The notes below the pieces were generated by a model. It saw nothing but the letters and a program-made list of their open reading frames with translations, was not told the origin of the DNA and searched no databases. Made by a program: the position numbers and the translations under genes. 64,000 nucleotides of DNA from Mesorhizobium helmanticense (lineage in GTDB: Bacteria; Pseudomonadota; Alphaproteobacteria; Rhizobiales; Rhizobiaceae), in contig NZ_PZJX01000024.1 of assembly GCF_003034915.1 (NCBI RefSeq), positions 62,001-126,000 of the forward strand, written 5' to 3'. Shown here in pieces: positions 37,074-47,460 of the stretch. How positions within the stretch are numbered: the first letter of the stretch is position 1; every line of letters starts with the position of its first letter.

Positions 37074-38216
37074 TTATCGCTTTTTGAGCATTTCGAGGAA
37101 AAGCACGACCAGGCCGGCGACCAGGCCCCAGAACGCGGCGCCGACACCGAACAGCGTCAGCCCCGAGGCGGTGACGGCAAAGGTGACGGTGGCGGCCATG
37201 CGCTCGCTTTCTTCCTTGAGCGCGATCGACAGCGCGTTGGCGAGCGGCGCCATCAGCGCCAGGCCGGCGACCAGCACGATCAGGCTCTGCGGCAAAACGG
37301 CAAAGATCGCCACCAGCGAGGCGCCGAACAGGGCGAAGACGAGATAGGCAAGCGCATAGAAGGGCCCGGTCTTCCAGCGCTCGGCCGGATCCGGATGCAC
37401 GTCCGGTCCGGTGCAGATCGCCGCCGAGATTGCCGCCAGATTGGTGGTCGAGGCGCCGAGCGGCGCCGTCAGCAGCGAAAACAGGCCGGTGACACCGATC
37501 AGCGGGCCGGGCTCGGGATGGTAGCCGGCCGCCCTCAGCACGGCGAGGCCGGACAGGTTCTGCGAGGCCATGGTGACGAGGTAGAGCGGCAGGGCGAGCC
37601 CGATCAGCGCCGTGACGGAGAAATGCGGCGCAACCAGCGTCAGGGTCGACAATTCCGGTGTCGGCAGGCCGCCGACCCGGCCGGTGAGGAAGGCGGCGAG
37701 GCCGCCGCCGATCAGTACCGCGAGAACCGACAGCGCCGGATTGAACAACCGGATGACAAAGAAGGCCGCGATCAGCGGCAGGATCAGCCAGGGATCGACG
37801 GGAATGGCCTTGACCGCATTGGTGGCGAAGCTGACGAGTATGCCGGCCAGCATGCCCGACGCCACCGAGGCCGGTATCCTGGCGATCAGCCGGGTCAATG
37901 GCTTGAACAGTCCGGTGACGATCAAAAGGATACCGGTGACGATGAAGGCGCCGACGGCCTCCGCCATCGAAAAGCCGCTCGATGCCGCGATCAGTGCCAG
38001 CCCCGGCGTCGACCAGGCGGTGATGATAGGCATTTTCGTGCGCCATGACAGCCACAGGCTCTCGATCGCCATGGCCAGGCAAAGCGCCGTGACCCAGCTT
38101 GCGGTCTCGATTTGCGTGGCGTCGACCGCCTTGGCGGCGGCAATCACGATTGCGAGCGTGCCGCCGAAGCCGACGATCGCCGCGACGAAGGCGGATATCG
38201 GAATGGAAATGCGCAT
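37074..38216 (-). CDS. BenE family transporter (benzoate/H+ symporter-like)
   Basis: A 380-residue protein with about 11-12 hydrophobic helices and the BenE family features ITAWSTPGLALIA near residue 65, PLGASTTNLAAISAAICTGPDVHPDP near 255 and repeated GL-rich helices. Members import benzoate or related aromatics with protons. No benzoate catabolic genes are nearby, so the substrate cannot be assigned. Followed by a gap and then the DUF2852 gene in the same direction. Confidence 0.88.
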   Translation of the reverse strand: MRISIPISAFVAAIVGFGGTLAIVIAAAKAVDATQIETASWVTALCLAMAIESLWLSWRTKMPIITAWSTPGLALIAASSGFSMAEAVGAFIVTGILLIVTGLFKPLTRLIARIPASVASGMLAGILVSFATNAVKAIPVDPWLILPLIAAFFVIRLFNPALSVLAVLIGGGLAAFLTGRVGGLPTPELSTLTLVAPHFSVTALIGLALPLYLVTMASQNLSGLAVLRAAGYHPEPGPLIGVTGLFSLLTAPLGASTTNLAAISAAICTGPDVHPDPAERWKTGPFYALAYLVFALFGASLVAIFAVLPQSLIVLVAGLALMAPLANALSIALKEESERMAATVTFAVTASGLTLFGVGAAFWGLVAGLVVLFLEMLKKR

Positions 38217-38235
38217 TCTCTAGCCTGCCCGTCCT

Positions 38236-39000
38236 CTAGCCTGCTTGCCGAGCCATGGCGTCCACCGCCCGCACCAGCATGTCGAGATCCTGCGGCCGCG
38301 ACAGGCGATGGTCGCCGCCGGGAATCAGCGACAGCGTCACGTCGTCGGCCGGCAGCAGGCTGACCAGTTTCAGCGCATGGCTTGACGGCACGTCGGGATC
38401 GGCCAGGCCTTGCAATATGTGGATCGGGCAATGCGTGTCGATCGGCCCGGTCATCACCAGGTTCGCCCTGCCGTCCTCGATCAGCGCGCGCGTGTAGATG
38501 TAAGGCTCGGCGGAATAATCCGACGGCTCCTCGAAAAACCCTTTCTCCTTGAGATCGCGCTTCTGCGCCTTGGTCAGCACCGGCTCGACCAGTTCGGCGG
38601 TGAAATCCGGCGCCGGCGCCAGCAGCACCAGGCCGGCGATGCGGTTCTCACCGGCCTTGCGCAGTTCCTGGACCATGCGCAACGCGATCCAGGCACCCAT
38701 CGAGGAACCGACCAGGATCTGCTTGCCCTTGGTGTAGTCGCGGAACACCGCAAGGCTCTCGGCCAGCCATTTCGAGATGGTGCCGTCGGCGAAGGCGCCG
38801 CCGGATTCGCCATGGCCGGAATAATCGTGGCGCAGGAAGGCGCGGCCTTGCTCCTCCGCCCATTGCGACAGCGTCTCGGCCTTGGTGCCCAGCATGTCGG
38901 ATTTGTAGCCGCCGAGCCAGACGATGCCGGGCGCGGCGCCCGCTATCAGTCGGACGGCGATGTTGGTTCCGTCGACGTCGAGAAAAACCGGATTGGTCAT
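38236..39000 (-). CDS. Alpha/beta hydrolase (ABHD10-like serine esterase)
   Basis: A 254-residue alpha/beta hydrolase. The nucleophile elbow is VGSSMGAW (Ser near residue 105), the oxyanion region is near IVWLGGYKSDM, and the acid and histidine are probably in GLADPDVP and PGGDHRLSRP near the C-terminus. The shape FLRHDYSGHGESGG resembles ABHD10/palmitoyl-thioesterase-like enzymes. The substrate is unknown. The start at 39000 is preceded by GGAACCAACC. Divergent from infC. Confidence 0.86.
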   Translation of the reverse strand: MTNPVFLDVDGTNIAVRLIAGAAPGIVWLGGYKSDMLGTKAETLSQWAEEQGRAFLRHDYSGHGESGGAFADGTISKWLAESLAVFRDYTKGKQILVGSSMGAWIALRMVQELRKAGENRIAGLVLLAPAPDFTAELVEPVLTKAQKRDLKEKGFFEEPSDYSAEPYIYTRALIEDGRANLVMTGPIDTHCPIHILQGLADPDVPSSHALKLVSLLPADDVTLSLIPGGDHRLSRPQDLDMLVRAVDAMARQAG

Positions 39001-39206
39001 GGTTGGTTCCTTCACGCCGGTCTTTTGGCACAGCCACAGGTCCCGCGAAAAGTGCTGTCGGTCTTTCTTTGCTTGGTACAGGCCTGCAATCAGGTGATTT
39101 CCTGAGAATGCTGTGCTATTGACTCCGACCGCGCGCTCACCACATTGGCGCGTCCACCGATATGAACTGAACATCCTGAACGAAACGGCTCAAGGAGACC
39201 ACGACC

Positions 39207-39743
39207 ATTCGCAGACCTTTCAAAGCAGCGGCGCCCACCAAGGATGGCCCGCGCTCCAACCGTGACATCCGGGTTCCCCGGGTCCAGCTTATCGACGCCG
39301 ACGGCCAGAACCGCGGCGATACCTCCATCAACGACGCATTGCTGCTCGCCGAAGAGGCGGGGCTCGATCTGGTCGAGATATCGCCCAACGCGGTGCCGCC
39401 CGTCGTGAAGATCCTCGATCTCGGCAAGCTGAAATACGCCAACCAGAAGAAGGCGGCCGAAGCGCGCAAGAACCAGAAGGTCATCGAGATCAAGGAGATC
39501 AAGATGCGCCCGAACATCGACAGCCACGACTACGAGACCAAGATGAAGGCCGTCCGGCGCTTCTTCGAGGAAGGCGACAAGGTCAAGCTGACGCTGCGCT
39601 TCCGTGGCCGCGAGATGGCGCATATGGAACTCGGCATGCAGCTTCTGAACAAGGTTCGCGAGGAAGTGGCGCCCATCGCCAAGGTCGAAGCCGAACCGAA
39701 GCTCGAAGGCCGGCAGATGATGATGGTGCTGGCGCCCCGTTAA
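39207..39743 (+). CDS. infC: Translation initiation factor IF-3, with an ATT start codon
   Basis: IF-3 binds the 30S subunit and checks the start codon. The 178-residue protein covers both IF-3 domains: N-terminal [22 protein letters not shown], the linker [18 protein letters not shown] and C-terminal [18 protein letters not shown]...[10 protein letters not shown]. The N-terminus aligns with other rhizobial IF-3 only if translation starts at ATT (39207), 9 nt after AAGGAG; there is no ATG, GTG or TTG in frame nearby, and the first ATG-like start would cut off the N-domain. IF-3 represses initiation at AUU, the known autoregulation of infC. Confidence 0.95.
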   Translation: MRRPFKAAAPTKDGPRSNRDIRVPRVQLIDADGQNRGDTSINDALLLAEEAGLDLVEISPNAVPPVVKILDLGKLKYANQKKAAEARKNQKVIEIKEIKMRPNIDSHDYETKMKAVRRFFEEGDKVKLTLRFRGREMAHMELGMQLLNKVREEVAPIAKVEAEPKLEGRQMMMVLAPR

Positions 39744-39810
39744 GCGCCGTTGCCTCAAAACCGGCAAGGTTTTGGCTGACGTGCATTAAATCCGCCTGAA
39801 TCATGGTGCA

Positions 39811-39844
39811 AGGCGTCCCGGCGATCGGCGGGACGCCTGTTTTC
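39811..39844 (+). terminator. Rho-independent terminator of infC
   Basis: Perfect 10-bp stem AGGCGTCCCG (39811-39820) / CGGGACGCCT (39829-39838), loop GCGATCGG, followed by GTTTTCTT. It separates infC from the downstream membrane-protein gene and from rpmI-rplT, unlike the single infC-rpmI-rplT operon of many bacteria. Confidence 0.93.
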
Positions 39845-39890
39845 TTGGCCGGGCGCTCGCGGCAAGTTCCTCGACGATCGGAAACCCGAC

Positions 39891-40532
39891 ATGGTCAATG
39901 AAGTCAGATATGCGCAGGTCAAACACGGGCTTGGCGGCTACCAGCACATGCGCAGGTTGGTGCTTGCCGTCCTGATCGTGGTGATGTTCGCGGCGCTGCT
40001 GTTCGGCCAATCGACCTTTCCGCCCGACACTATTGTGCATGAGACGATCGAAATGGTCGGCGTCCTGATGATCTTTCTCGGCGTCGTCGGGCGCTTGTGG
40101 TCGACGCTTTACATCGGCGGACGCAAATCTTCCGAAGTGGTGACCGGCGGACCCTATTCGATCACCCGCAACCCGCTCTATGTCTTCTCCACTCTGGCTG
40201 CAGCCGGCGTTGGCGCACAGATCGGCTCGATCACGGCTACGATCGGATTTGGGGTGCTCTGCGCGGGTGCCTTCTACATCGTCATCCTGCGCGAGGAGAG
40301 ATACCTCAAGGAGGTCCTTGGCGCGCCATACCGGGCCTATCTGGCGAAAGTGCCGCGCTTCTTGCCGAAGCTTTCGCTCTATCAGGAGGGCGACACCGGC
40401 AGCTTCAAGCCGCGCCTGCTGCGCACCACGCTGCTGGACGGCCTGGTGTTCCTGGTGGCGCTGCCGTTCTTCGAACTGATCGACGGTGCGCAGCAGTCGG
40501 GTATGCTGCCGGTGCTGTTTCGCTTCCCGTGA
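39891..40532 (+). CDS. Isoprenylcysteine carboxyl methyltransferase (ICMT)-family membrane protein
   Basis: A 213-residue integral membrane protein with four or five hydrophobic segments (about 20-40, 50-70, 90-130 and 178-195). The motif TGGPYSITRNPLYVFSTL and the later REERYLKEVLGAPYRAYLAKVPRFLP are those of the bacterial ICMT/phospholipid methyltransferase-like family, which bind S-adenosylmethionine. Natural substrate unknown; bacteria have no prenylated CaaX proteins, so a lipid or small-molecule acceptor is likelier. Inserted between infC and rpmI. Confidence 0.82.
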   Translation: MVNEVRYAQVKHGLGGYQHMRRLVLAVLIVVMFAALLFGQSTFPPDTIVHETIEMVGVLMIFLGVVGRLWSTLYIGGRKSSEVVTGGPYSITRNPLYVFSTLAAAGVGAQIGSITATIGFGVLCAGAFYIVILREERYLKEVLGAPYRAYLAKVPRFLPKLSLYQEGDTGSFKPRLLRTTLLDGLVFLVALPFFELIDGAQQSGMLPVLFRFP

Positions 40533-40605
40533 TCGGGGCGGAACGTCGCTGTCCTGAGGTGTTGCACAGCCGCCGGCTTTGACGTATAGAGCCGCCGTTC
40601 CCAAA

Positions 40606-40637
40606 AAACCGCCCGGCAGGGCATGCCGTGGCGGTTT
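40606..40637 (+). promoter_or_regulatory. Long hairpin in the rpmI leader
   Basis: AAACCGCC (40606-40613) pairs with GGCGGTTT (40630-40637), and inside it CGGCA (40614-40618) pairs with TGCCG (40624-40628) around the loop GGGCA, with one bulged T. It lies 75 nt before the rpmI ATG. It may terminate transcription from upstream or act in ribosomal-protein (L20-type) control; the trailing sequence is only weakly T-rich. Confidence 0.6.
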
Positions 40638-40711
40638 CATTTGCTTTTCGGGCTTTGGTCAGCCTGAAGCGAACAAAAAGCGCGATCGTGCGCACATAAC
40701 GGAGTAGCAAA

Positions 40712-40915
40712 ATGCCCAAGATGAAGACCAAATCGGCCGCCAAGAAGCGGTTCAAGATCACAGGTACGGGTAAAGTCCTGTCGGCTGCGGCCGGCAAGCG
40801 TCACGGCATGATCAAGCGTTCCAACAAGTTCATTCGAAATGCCCGCGGCACGATGGTTCTGGCTGAACCGGATGGCAAGAAGGTCATCAAGAATTTTCTG
40901 CCGAACGGCCTCTAG
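40712..40915 (+). CDS. rpmI: 50S ribosomal protein L35
   Basis: A 67-residue lysine-rich ribosomal protein with [20 protein letters not shown] and [21 protein letters not shown], the L35 signature. The start follows AACGGAGTAGCAAA. rplT follows after 93 nt that include a palindromic repeat beginning one base after the stop codon. Confidence 0.98.
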   Translation: MPKMKTKSAAKKRFKITGTGKVLSAAAGKRHGMIKRSNKFIRNARGTMVLAEPDGKKVIKNFLPNGL

Positions 40916-40916
40916 G

Positions 40917-40959
40917 GCATGATGCCAAAAAGTTGCAGACTTTTTGGAAGACATCATGC
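40917..40959. repeat. Palindromic repeat family A, diverged copy 4 (rpmI-rplT)
   Basis: GCATGATG (40917-40924) and CATCATGC (40952-40959) are outer arms; CCAAAAAGT/ACTTTTTGG (40925-40933 and 40939-40947) is a perfect 9-bp inner stem with loop TGCAG. It sits one base after the rpmI stop. The short T-run is inside the stem, so it is not an ordinary terminator. Confidence 0.82.
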
Positions 40960-41008
40960 GCCAAACAACAAGAGCATTCGGTCCGGACACGTTTAAGGAG
41001 ATCATGAC

Positions 41009-41410
41009 ATGGCACGCGTAAAAAGAGGCGTCACCTCGCACGCCAAGCACAAGAAGGTCCTGAAAGCCGCCAAGGGCTTCTACGGCCGCCGCAAGAACAC
41101 CATCCGCATCGCCAAGCAGGCGGTGGAAAAGTCGCTGCAATACGCCTACCGCGACCGCAAGAACCGCAAGCGCTCGTTCCGCGCGCTGTGGATCCAGCGC
41201 ATCAACGCCGCGACCCACGAACACGGCCTGACCTATGGCCGCTTCATCGACGGCCTCAACAAGGCCGGCATCGAGATCGACCGCAAGATCCTGTCGGACA
41301 TGGCCATCCACGAGCCGCAGGCTTTCGCCGCACTCGTGGCCAAGGCCAAGGTCGCGCTCGAATACCTCAAGAACACCACGCCGAACGCTTTTGAAAGCGC
41401 TGTCGCTTAA
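41009..41410 (+). CDS. rplT: 50S ribosomal protein L20
   Basis: A 133-residue protein that binds 23S rRNA early in 50S assembly. [29 protein letters not shown] and [14 protein letters not shown] are the L20 signatures. It follows AAGGAG and ends before a strong terminator. In other bacteria L20 represses its own operon; the hairpins upstream of rpmI and rplT are candidates for such control here. Confidence 0.98.
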   Translation: MARVKRGVTSHAKHKKVLKAAKGFYGRRKNTIRIAKQAVEKSLQYAYRDRKNRKRSFRALWIQRINAATHEHGLTYGRFIDGLNKAGIEIDRKILSDMAIHEPQAFAALVAKAKVALEYLKNTTPNAFESAVA

Positions 41411-41450
41411 GACCAGCGCTTCCCAAGCATTCGCAATTCTGATTTGGGGA

Positions 41451-41482
41451 ACCCGCGCTGGCACGGCTGGCGCGGGTTTTTC
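41451..41482 (+). terminator. Rho-independent terminator of rpmI-rplT
   Basis: Stem ACCCGCGC (41451-41458) / GCGCGGGT (41470-41477) with an 11-nt loop, followed by TTTTTCTTT. It ends 24 nt before the pheS start, so pheS must use a promoter overlapping this region or depend on readthrough. Confidence 0.9.
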
Positions 41483-41505
41483 TTTGGCTCAATCGGGTCT
41501 GGAAC

Positions 41506-42591
41506 ATGAGCGATATGGAAACTCTAGAGAATTCCCTGATGGCCGACATCGCGTCGGCGGCCGACGAGCAGGCCATCGAAGCCGTGCGCGTTTCGGCGCT
41601 CGGCAAGAAGGGCTCGGTCTCAGAAATGCTGAAGACGCTGGGCGCGATGAGCGCCGAGGAACGCCAGCTAAAAGGCCCGGCGATCAACGGCCTGAAAAAC
41701 CGCGTCACCGAGGCGCTTTCCGCGCGTCGGGCCGAGTTGAAGGATGTGGCGATCGCGGCCAGGCTCGCCGCCGAGAAGGTCGATGTCACCTTGCCGGTGC
41801 GCCAGTCGCCGGCAGAGCGCGGCCGCATCCATCCGATCAGCCAGGTCATCGACGAGATCGCCGCGATCTTCGGCGATCTCGGTTTCGCCATCGCCGAAGG
41901 CCCGGACATCGAGACCGACTATTACAATTTCACCGCGCTGAATTTCCCCGAAGGCCACCCGGCGCGCGAGATGCACGACACCTTCTTCTTCCAGCCGGAT
42001 GAGAAGGGCGAGCGCAAGATGCTGCGCACCCACACCTCGCCGGTGCAGATCCGCACCATGGAGCAGCAGAAGCCGCCGATCCGCATCGTCATCCCCGGCA
42101 AGACCTATAGGCAGGATTCCGATGCCACCCACTCGCCGATGTTCCATCAGGTCGAGGGGCTGGTCATCGACAAGTCGGCCAATGTCGCCAACATGAAGTG
42201 GGTGCTGGAGGAGTTCTGCAAGGCCTTCTTCGAAGTGCCGCAGGTCAAGATGCGCTTCCGGCCGAGCTTCTTCCCGTTCACCGAGCCCAGCCTCGAGGTC
42301 GATATCCAGTGCGACCGCTCCAAGCCGGGCGAGGTGCGCTTCGGCGAAGGTTCCGACTGGCTGGAGATCCTCGGCTGCGGCATGGTGGACCCCAATGTGC
42401 TGAGGTTCGGCGGTCTCGACCCCGACGAGTACCAGGGCTTCGCCTGGGGTATGGGCATCGACCGCATCGCCATGCTGAAATACGGCATGCCGGACCTGCG
42501 CGCGTTTTTCGACGCCGATGTGCGCTGGCTGTCGCATTACGGCTTCCGGCCCCTCGACATGCCGACGCTGTTCGGGGGCTTGAGCACATGA
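41506..42591 (+). CDS. pheS: Phenylalanine--tRNA ligase subunit alpha
   Basis: Catalytic alpha subunit of the class II (alpha-beta)2 PheRS. The 361-residue protein has an N-terminal coiled coil, motif 1 around [33 protein letters not shown] ([18 protein letters not shown]), motif 2 [13 protein letters not shown] and motif 3 [20 protein letters not shown] at 41506 chosen; Met4 (41515) is an equally possible start. The stop overlaps the next ATG by 4 bp. Confidence 0.97.
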   Translation: MSDMETLENSLMADIASAADEQAIEAVRVSALGKKGSVSEMLKTLGAMSAEERQLKGPAINGLKNRVTEALSARRAELKDVAIAARLAAEKVDVTLPVRQSPAERGRIHPISQVIDEIAAIFGDLGFAIAEGPDIETDYYNFTALNFPEGHPAREMHDTFFFQPDEKGERKMLRTHTSPVQIRTMEQQKPPIRIVIPGKTYRQDSDATHSPMFHQVEGLVIDKSANVANMKWVLEEFCKAFFEVPQVKMRFRPSFFPFTEPSLEVDIQCDRSKPGEVRFGEGSDWLEILGCGMVDPNVLRFGGLDPDEYQGFAWGMGIDRIAMLKYGMPDLRAFFDADVRWLSHYGFRPLDMPTLFGGLST

Positions 42592-43046
42592 CAGCGTCGC
42601 ACGCCGGCGGCTGCCGCTGCGGCGCCGTGCGGTTCGAGGCCTCGGCCGAACCGCATCACATCAGCTATTGCCATTGCGGCGATTGCCGTCGGGCCAGCGG
42701 CGCGCCGGTATCGGCCTTTGTCGGCTTTATGAGCGACCAGGTCGCCTTTACCGGCAAAGCCTTGAAGATGTTCGAGAACGGGCCGGTGACGCGCTCCTTC
42801 TGCGGCACCTGCGGCTCGCCCATCGCCTATGTCGACGAGCGGTTGGAAGACCATATCTACTTCATGCTCGGCGCCATGGACATGCCGGCCTATTTCAGGC
42901 CGACGCACCACGCCCATGTGCGCGAGCAGCTTCCTTTCCTGCACATGCCGGACGACTTGCCGAGACATCTCAAGACCAGCGTGCCCAGACCTGCCAACTT
43001 GCAAAGTCCTCACGGGCAAAGACCATCAGACGGAACACTGTCATGA
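42588..43046 (+). CDS. GFA (glutathione-dependent formaldehyde-activating-like/CENP-V) protein between pheS and pheT
   Basis: A 152-residue GFA-family protein, a Mss4-like zinc fold. Zinc cysteines are at 9 and 11 ([10 protein letters not shown]), 28, 30 and 33 ([12 protein letters not shown]) and 72 and 75 ([10 protein letters not shown]), a complete set for two zinc sites. Starts at ATG 42588 overlapping the pheS TGA; its own TGA overlaps the pheT ATG. That ATGA overlap on both sides makes it part of a pheS-GFA-pheT operon. A longer frame upstream is a pheS shadow. Substrate unknown; most family members outside the founding one have no proven formaldehyde role. Confidence 0.85.
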   Translation: MTASHAGGCRCGAVRFEASAEPHHISYCHCGDCRRASGAPVSAFVGFMSDQVAFTGKALKMFENGPVTRSFCGTCGSPIAYVDERLEDHIYFMLGAMDMPAYFRPTHHAHVREQLPFLHMPDDLPRHLKTSVPRPANLQSPHGQRPSDGTLS

Positions 43047-45451
43047 AATTCACCCTCTCCTGGCTCAAGGACCATCTGGAGACCGACGCCTCGCTGGCGG
43101 AGATCGTCGAGCGGCTGACCTCGATCGGCCTCGAAGTCGAGCACGTCGACGACAAGGCGGGCCTGAAGCCTTTCGTCATCGCCAAGGTGCTGACGGCGGT
43201 GCAGCACCCCGACGCCGACCGGCTGCGCGTGCTGACCGTCGATACCGGCGACGGCAAGGCCCCGGTGCAGGTGGTGTGTGGCGCGCCGAACGCCCGCGCG
43301 GGCCTGATCGGCGCCTTCGCGGCGCCCGGCACCTACGTTCCCGGCATCGACGTGACGCTGACCGTCGGCAAGATCCGCGGCGTCGAGAGCCACGGCATGA
43401 TGTGCTCCGAGCGCGAGCTGGAGCTGTCAGACGAGCATCACGGTATCATCGACCTGCCGGAGGATGCCCCCGTCGGCACCAGCTTCGCCGCCTATGCGCA
43501 TCTCGACGATCCTGTGATCGAGATCAACCTGACGCCGAACCGGCCGGATGCGACAAGCGTCTATGGCATCGCCAGGGATCTCGCCGCAAGCGGGCTTGGC
43601 CGGCTCGTCGGCGGCGCGATCATGCCGCATGCCGGCAACGGCATGTGCCCGGTCAAGGTGAAGATCGAAGCGCCGGAGCTTTGCCCCGGCTTCGCGCTGC
43701 GGCTGGTCAAGGGCGTGAAGAACGGCCCGTCGCCGAAATGGCTGCAGCAGCGGCTGATCGCCATTGGGCTGAGGCCGATCAGCGCGCTGGTCGACATCAC
43801 CAATTACGTGACCTTCGACCGCGGCCGGCCGCTGCATGTCTTCGACGCCGCGAAGGTCGCCGGCAACCTCACCGTGCGCAGGGCGAAGGATGGCGAAAAG
43901 GTACAAGCGCTCGATGGCCGTGAATACACGCTGACGCCCGAAATGTGCGTCATCGCCGACGAGGACGGTGTCGAGTCGATCGCCGGCATCATGGGCGGCG
44001 AGCATTCCGGCTGCGACGAGAACACGTCAGACGTGCTGATCGAATCCGCGCTCTGGGATCCGATCACCACGGCCCGTACCGGCCGCACGCTCGGCATCAT
44101 CACCGATGCGCGCTACCGCTTCGAGCGCGGCGTCGATCCCGAATTCATGGTCCCCGGCGTGGAGCTGGCGACGAAGCTGGTGCTCGATTTCTGCGGCGGC
44201 ACGCCGACGGAAACCGAAGTCGTCGGCTATGCCGGCCACACGCCCAAGATCGTGGCCTTCCCGCTGTCGGAAGTGAAGCGCCTGACCGGCATCGAGGTGC
44301 CCAGGGACGAGAGCCTCGGCATCCTGTCGCGCCTCGGCTTCGAGCCGCAGGGCTCGGGCGACGTCGTCGATGTGAAGGTCCCTTCCTGGCGGCCGGATGT
44401 CGACGGCAAGGCCGACCTGGTCGAAGAGGTGATGCGCATCCATGGCGTCGACAACATCCTGGCCCAGCCGCTCGGCGCCCATGACGCGGTCAATGCGAAA
44501 ATCCTGACGACGCTGCAGATCCGCACCCGCGCGGCCAAGCGGGCGCTTGCCGTACGCGGCATGATGGAGGCCGTCACCTGGTCGTTCATTCCGGCAAAGC
44601 ACGCCGAACTGTTCGGCGGTGGTCAGACGGCGCTTAAGCTTGCCAACCCGATCGCCGCCGACATGTCCGACATGCGGCCTTCGCTGTTGCCCGGCCTGAT
44701 CGCCGCTGCCCAGCGCAATGCCGACAAGGGCATTGGCGATGTCGCGTTGTTCGAGGTCTCGGGCACCTATGAGGGCGATGGCGCCGACCAGCAGCGGCGC
44801 GTCGCCGCCGGCGTGCGGCGCGGCACCGCCAAGCTCGACGGCTCTGGCCGCAACTGGGCCGGCAATTCAGGTCCGGTCGGCGTGTTCGACGCCAAGGCCG
44901 ACGCGATCGCAGCGCTCGAAGCCTGCGGCGCGCCGGTCGACCGACTGCAGATCGAGGCCGGCGGCCCGGCCTGGTACCATCCCGGCCGCTCCGGCACGAT
45001 CAAGCTCGGGCCAAAAGTTGTCTTGGGAACGTTCGGCGAGTTCCATCCAAAGACGCTGGAAGGGCTTGACGTCTCAGGCCCGCTTTGCGGTTTCGAGGTC
45101 TTTGTCGACGCGGTGCCCGAGCCGAAGGCCAAGCCGACGAAAACCAAGCCCAGGCTGGAGCTGTCCGCCTTCCAGGCGGTGAAGCGCGACTTCGCTTTCG
45201 TCGTCGATAGAGCGGTCGAGGCCGGCACGCTGGTGCGCGCCGCCCTTGCCGCCGACAGGAAGCTGATATCAGGTGTCTCGGTCTTCGACGTCTTCGAAGG
45301 GGCGTCGCTGGGGGCCGACAAGAAATCGATCGCCATCGAAGTGTCGATCCAGCCGGTCGAAAAGACACTGACCGACGAGGATTTCGAGGCGCTGGCCAGG
45401 CGCATCGTCGAGAATGTCGGCAAGCAGACGGGTGGGGTGTTGAGAGCATAG
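43043..45451 (+). CDS. pheT: Phenylalanine--tRNA ligase subunit beta
   Basis: An 802-residue beta subunit with tRNA-binding domain near residues 40-150 ([31 protein letters not shown]), B3/B4 editing domain that hydrolyses Tyr-tRNA(Phe), the B5 domain and a C-terminal FDX-ACB anticodon-binding domain ([37 protein letters not shown]). The start [13 protein letters not shown] is typical. Translationally coupled to the GFA gene. Confidence 0.97.
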   Translation: MKFTLSWLKDHLETDASLAEIVERLTSIGLEVEHVDDKAGLKPFVIAKVLTAVQHPDADRLRVLTVDTGDGKAPVQVVCGAPNARAGLIGAFAAPGTYVPGIDVTLTVGKIRGVESHGMMCSERELELSDEHHGIIDLPEDAPVGTSFAAYAHLDDPVIEINLTPNRPDATSVYGIARDLAASGLGRLVGGAIMPHAGNGMCPVKVKIEAPELCPGFALRLVKGVKNGPSPKWLQQRLIAIGLRPISALVDITNYVTFDRGRPLHVFDAAKVAGNLTVRRAKDGEKVQALDGREYTLTPEMCVIADEDGVESIAGIMGGEHSGCDENTSDVLIESALWDPITTARTGRTLGIITDARYRFERGVDPEFMVPGVELATKLVLDFCGGTPTETEVVGYAGHTPKIVAFPLSEVKRLTGIEVPRDESLGILSRLGFEPQGSGDVVDVKVPSWRPDVDGKADLVEEVMRIHGVDNILAQPLGAHDAVNAKILTTLQIRTRAAKRALAVRGMMEAVTWSFIPAKHAELFGGGQTALKLANPIAADMSDMRPSLLPGLIAAAQRNADKGIGDVALFEVSGTYEGDGADQQRRVAAGVRRGTAKLDGSGRNWAGNSGPVGVFDAKADAIAALEACGAPVDRLQIEAGGPAWYHPGRSGTIKLGPKVVLGTFGEFHPKTLEGLDVSGPLCGFEVFVDAVPEPKAKPTKTKPRLELSAFQAVKRDFAFVVDRAVEAGTLVRAALAADRKLISGVSVFDVFEGASLGADKKSIAIEVSIQPVEKTLTDEDFEALARRIVENVGKQTGGVLRA

Positions 45452-45490
45452 AGGATTGCGGATCGATGGCGAATCGCCCTCCAAAGGGCG

Positions 45491-46099
45491 ATGGACCATC
45501 TACGCTATTCCGGGCTCTTCTTTGAAACCCAACGCACGGCTTTCCTCGACATCGTCTCCGCCGACCCGCTGCTCGGCGAGACGCTGAAGCGGGCACGCGC
45601 GCTCGATCTGCCCGATTGGCTGGTTGTCTCGGGCGCGCTCTACAACAGCGTCTGGAACCATCTGACCGGCAAGCCGTCGGGTTACGGCATCAGGGATGTC
45701 GACCTGTTCTATTTCGACGAGAGCGACCTGTCCTACGAGGCCGAGGACGCTGTCATTGCCCGCGCCGCTCCGGTCTTCGCCGGCCTGCCGCTGCCGGTCG
45801 AGATCCGCAATCAGGCGCGGGTGCACCTGTGGTATCCCCTGAAGTTTGGGCGAAGCTGCCCCCGCTATACCAGCTCCAGCCACTCGCTCGGCTTTTTCGC
45901 CTCGCGGACCCACGCGGTCGGCGTCCGCATGGACAATGACGGCCAGCTCCAACTGGTGGCGCCGTTCGGCCTCGACGACATCTTCTCGTTCCGCGTCACG
46001 CCGAACCGGGTGATGGACAACCAGGAGACGCATGAAACGAAGGGGGCTCGGGCCAAGGACAATTGGCCGGAAATCACTGTCGAGCCGTGGCGAGGCTAA
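45491..46099 (+). CDS. Nucleotidyltransferase family protein (DUF925)
   Basis: A 202-residue protein recognised as the DUF925 group of nucleotidyltransferase-fold proteins by LPDWLVVSGALYNSVWNHLTGKPSGYGIRDVDLFYFD (acidic pair in RDVDLFYFD), EIRNQARVHLWYPLKFG and a C-terminal AVGVRMDNDGQLQLVAPFGLDDIF. The likely catalytic acids are in the DVD motif. Substrate unknown. It lies 39 nt after pheT and could be co-transcribed with it; a large inverted repeat follows. Confidence 0.82.
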   Translation: MDHLRYSGLFFETQRTAFLDIVSADPLLGETLKRARALDLPDWLVVSGALYNSVWNHLTGKPSGYGIRDVDLFYFDESDLSYEAEDAVIARAAPVFAGLPLPVEIRNQARVHLWYPLKFGRSCPRYTSSSHSLGFFASRTHAVGVRMDNDGQLQLVAPFGLDDIFSFRVTPNRVMDNQETHETKGARAKDNWPEITVEPWRG

Positions 46100-46116
46100 T
46101 ATTCTCCGCAGACGTT

Positions 46117-46292
46117 GGCGCGAGGCACCCCCCCTCTGTCCTGCCGGACATCTCCCCCTCAAGGGGGGAGATTGGCCACTTTGCCGTCCCGCCTTTCATT
46201 CAATGCTGACGATTGGCGAAAGCCGAGGTGACATCCAATCTCCCCCCTTGAGGGGGAGATGTCCGGCAGGACAGAGGGGGGTGCCTCGCGCC
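46117..46292. repeat. Family B inverted repeat, complete copy 1
   Basis: Two near-identical arms in opposite orientation, 46117-46175 (GGCGCGAGGCACCCCCC...) and 46235-46292 (...GGGGGGTGCCTCGCGCC), with a 59-bp centre. Each arm contains smaller palindromes (TCCTGCCGGACA, TCTCCCCCTCAAGGGGGGAGA). The centre contains GATTGGCGAAAGCC, shared with the copy at 53585-53748. The gap 46100-46368 holds no convincing gene. Confidence 0.93.
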
Positions 46293-46368
46293 ACGTCTCG
46301 CAACCTTTTTGCACCGCTACACGCAAAAAGAGGCGCCGCAGCGCCCCTTTCGTTTCTGAGATCGCCAT

Positions 46369-47364
<996 letters not shown>

Positions 47365-47460
47365 CACGCGTCTCCTTGTTGCGATGCGGTAGACATAGCG
47401 CCTTGCTTCCTGTTCGATAATCGGCTCTCATCTGCACAGGCTGTTCTAAAAGATAGATCA

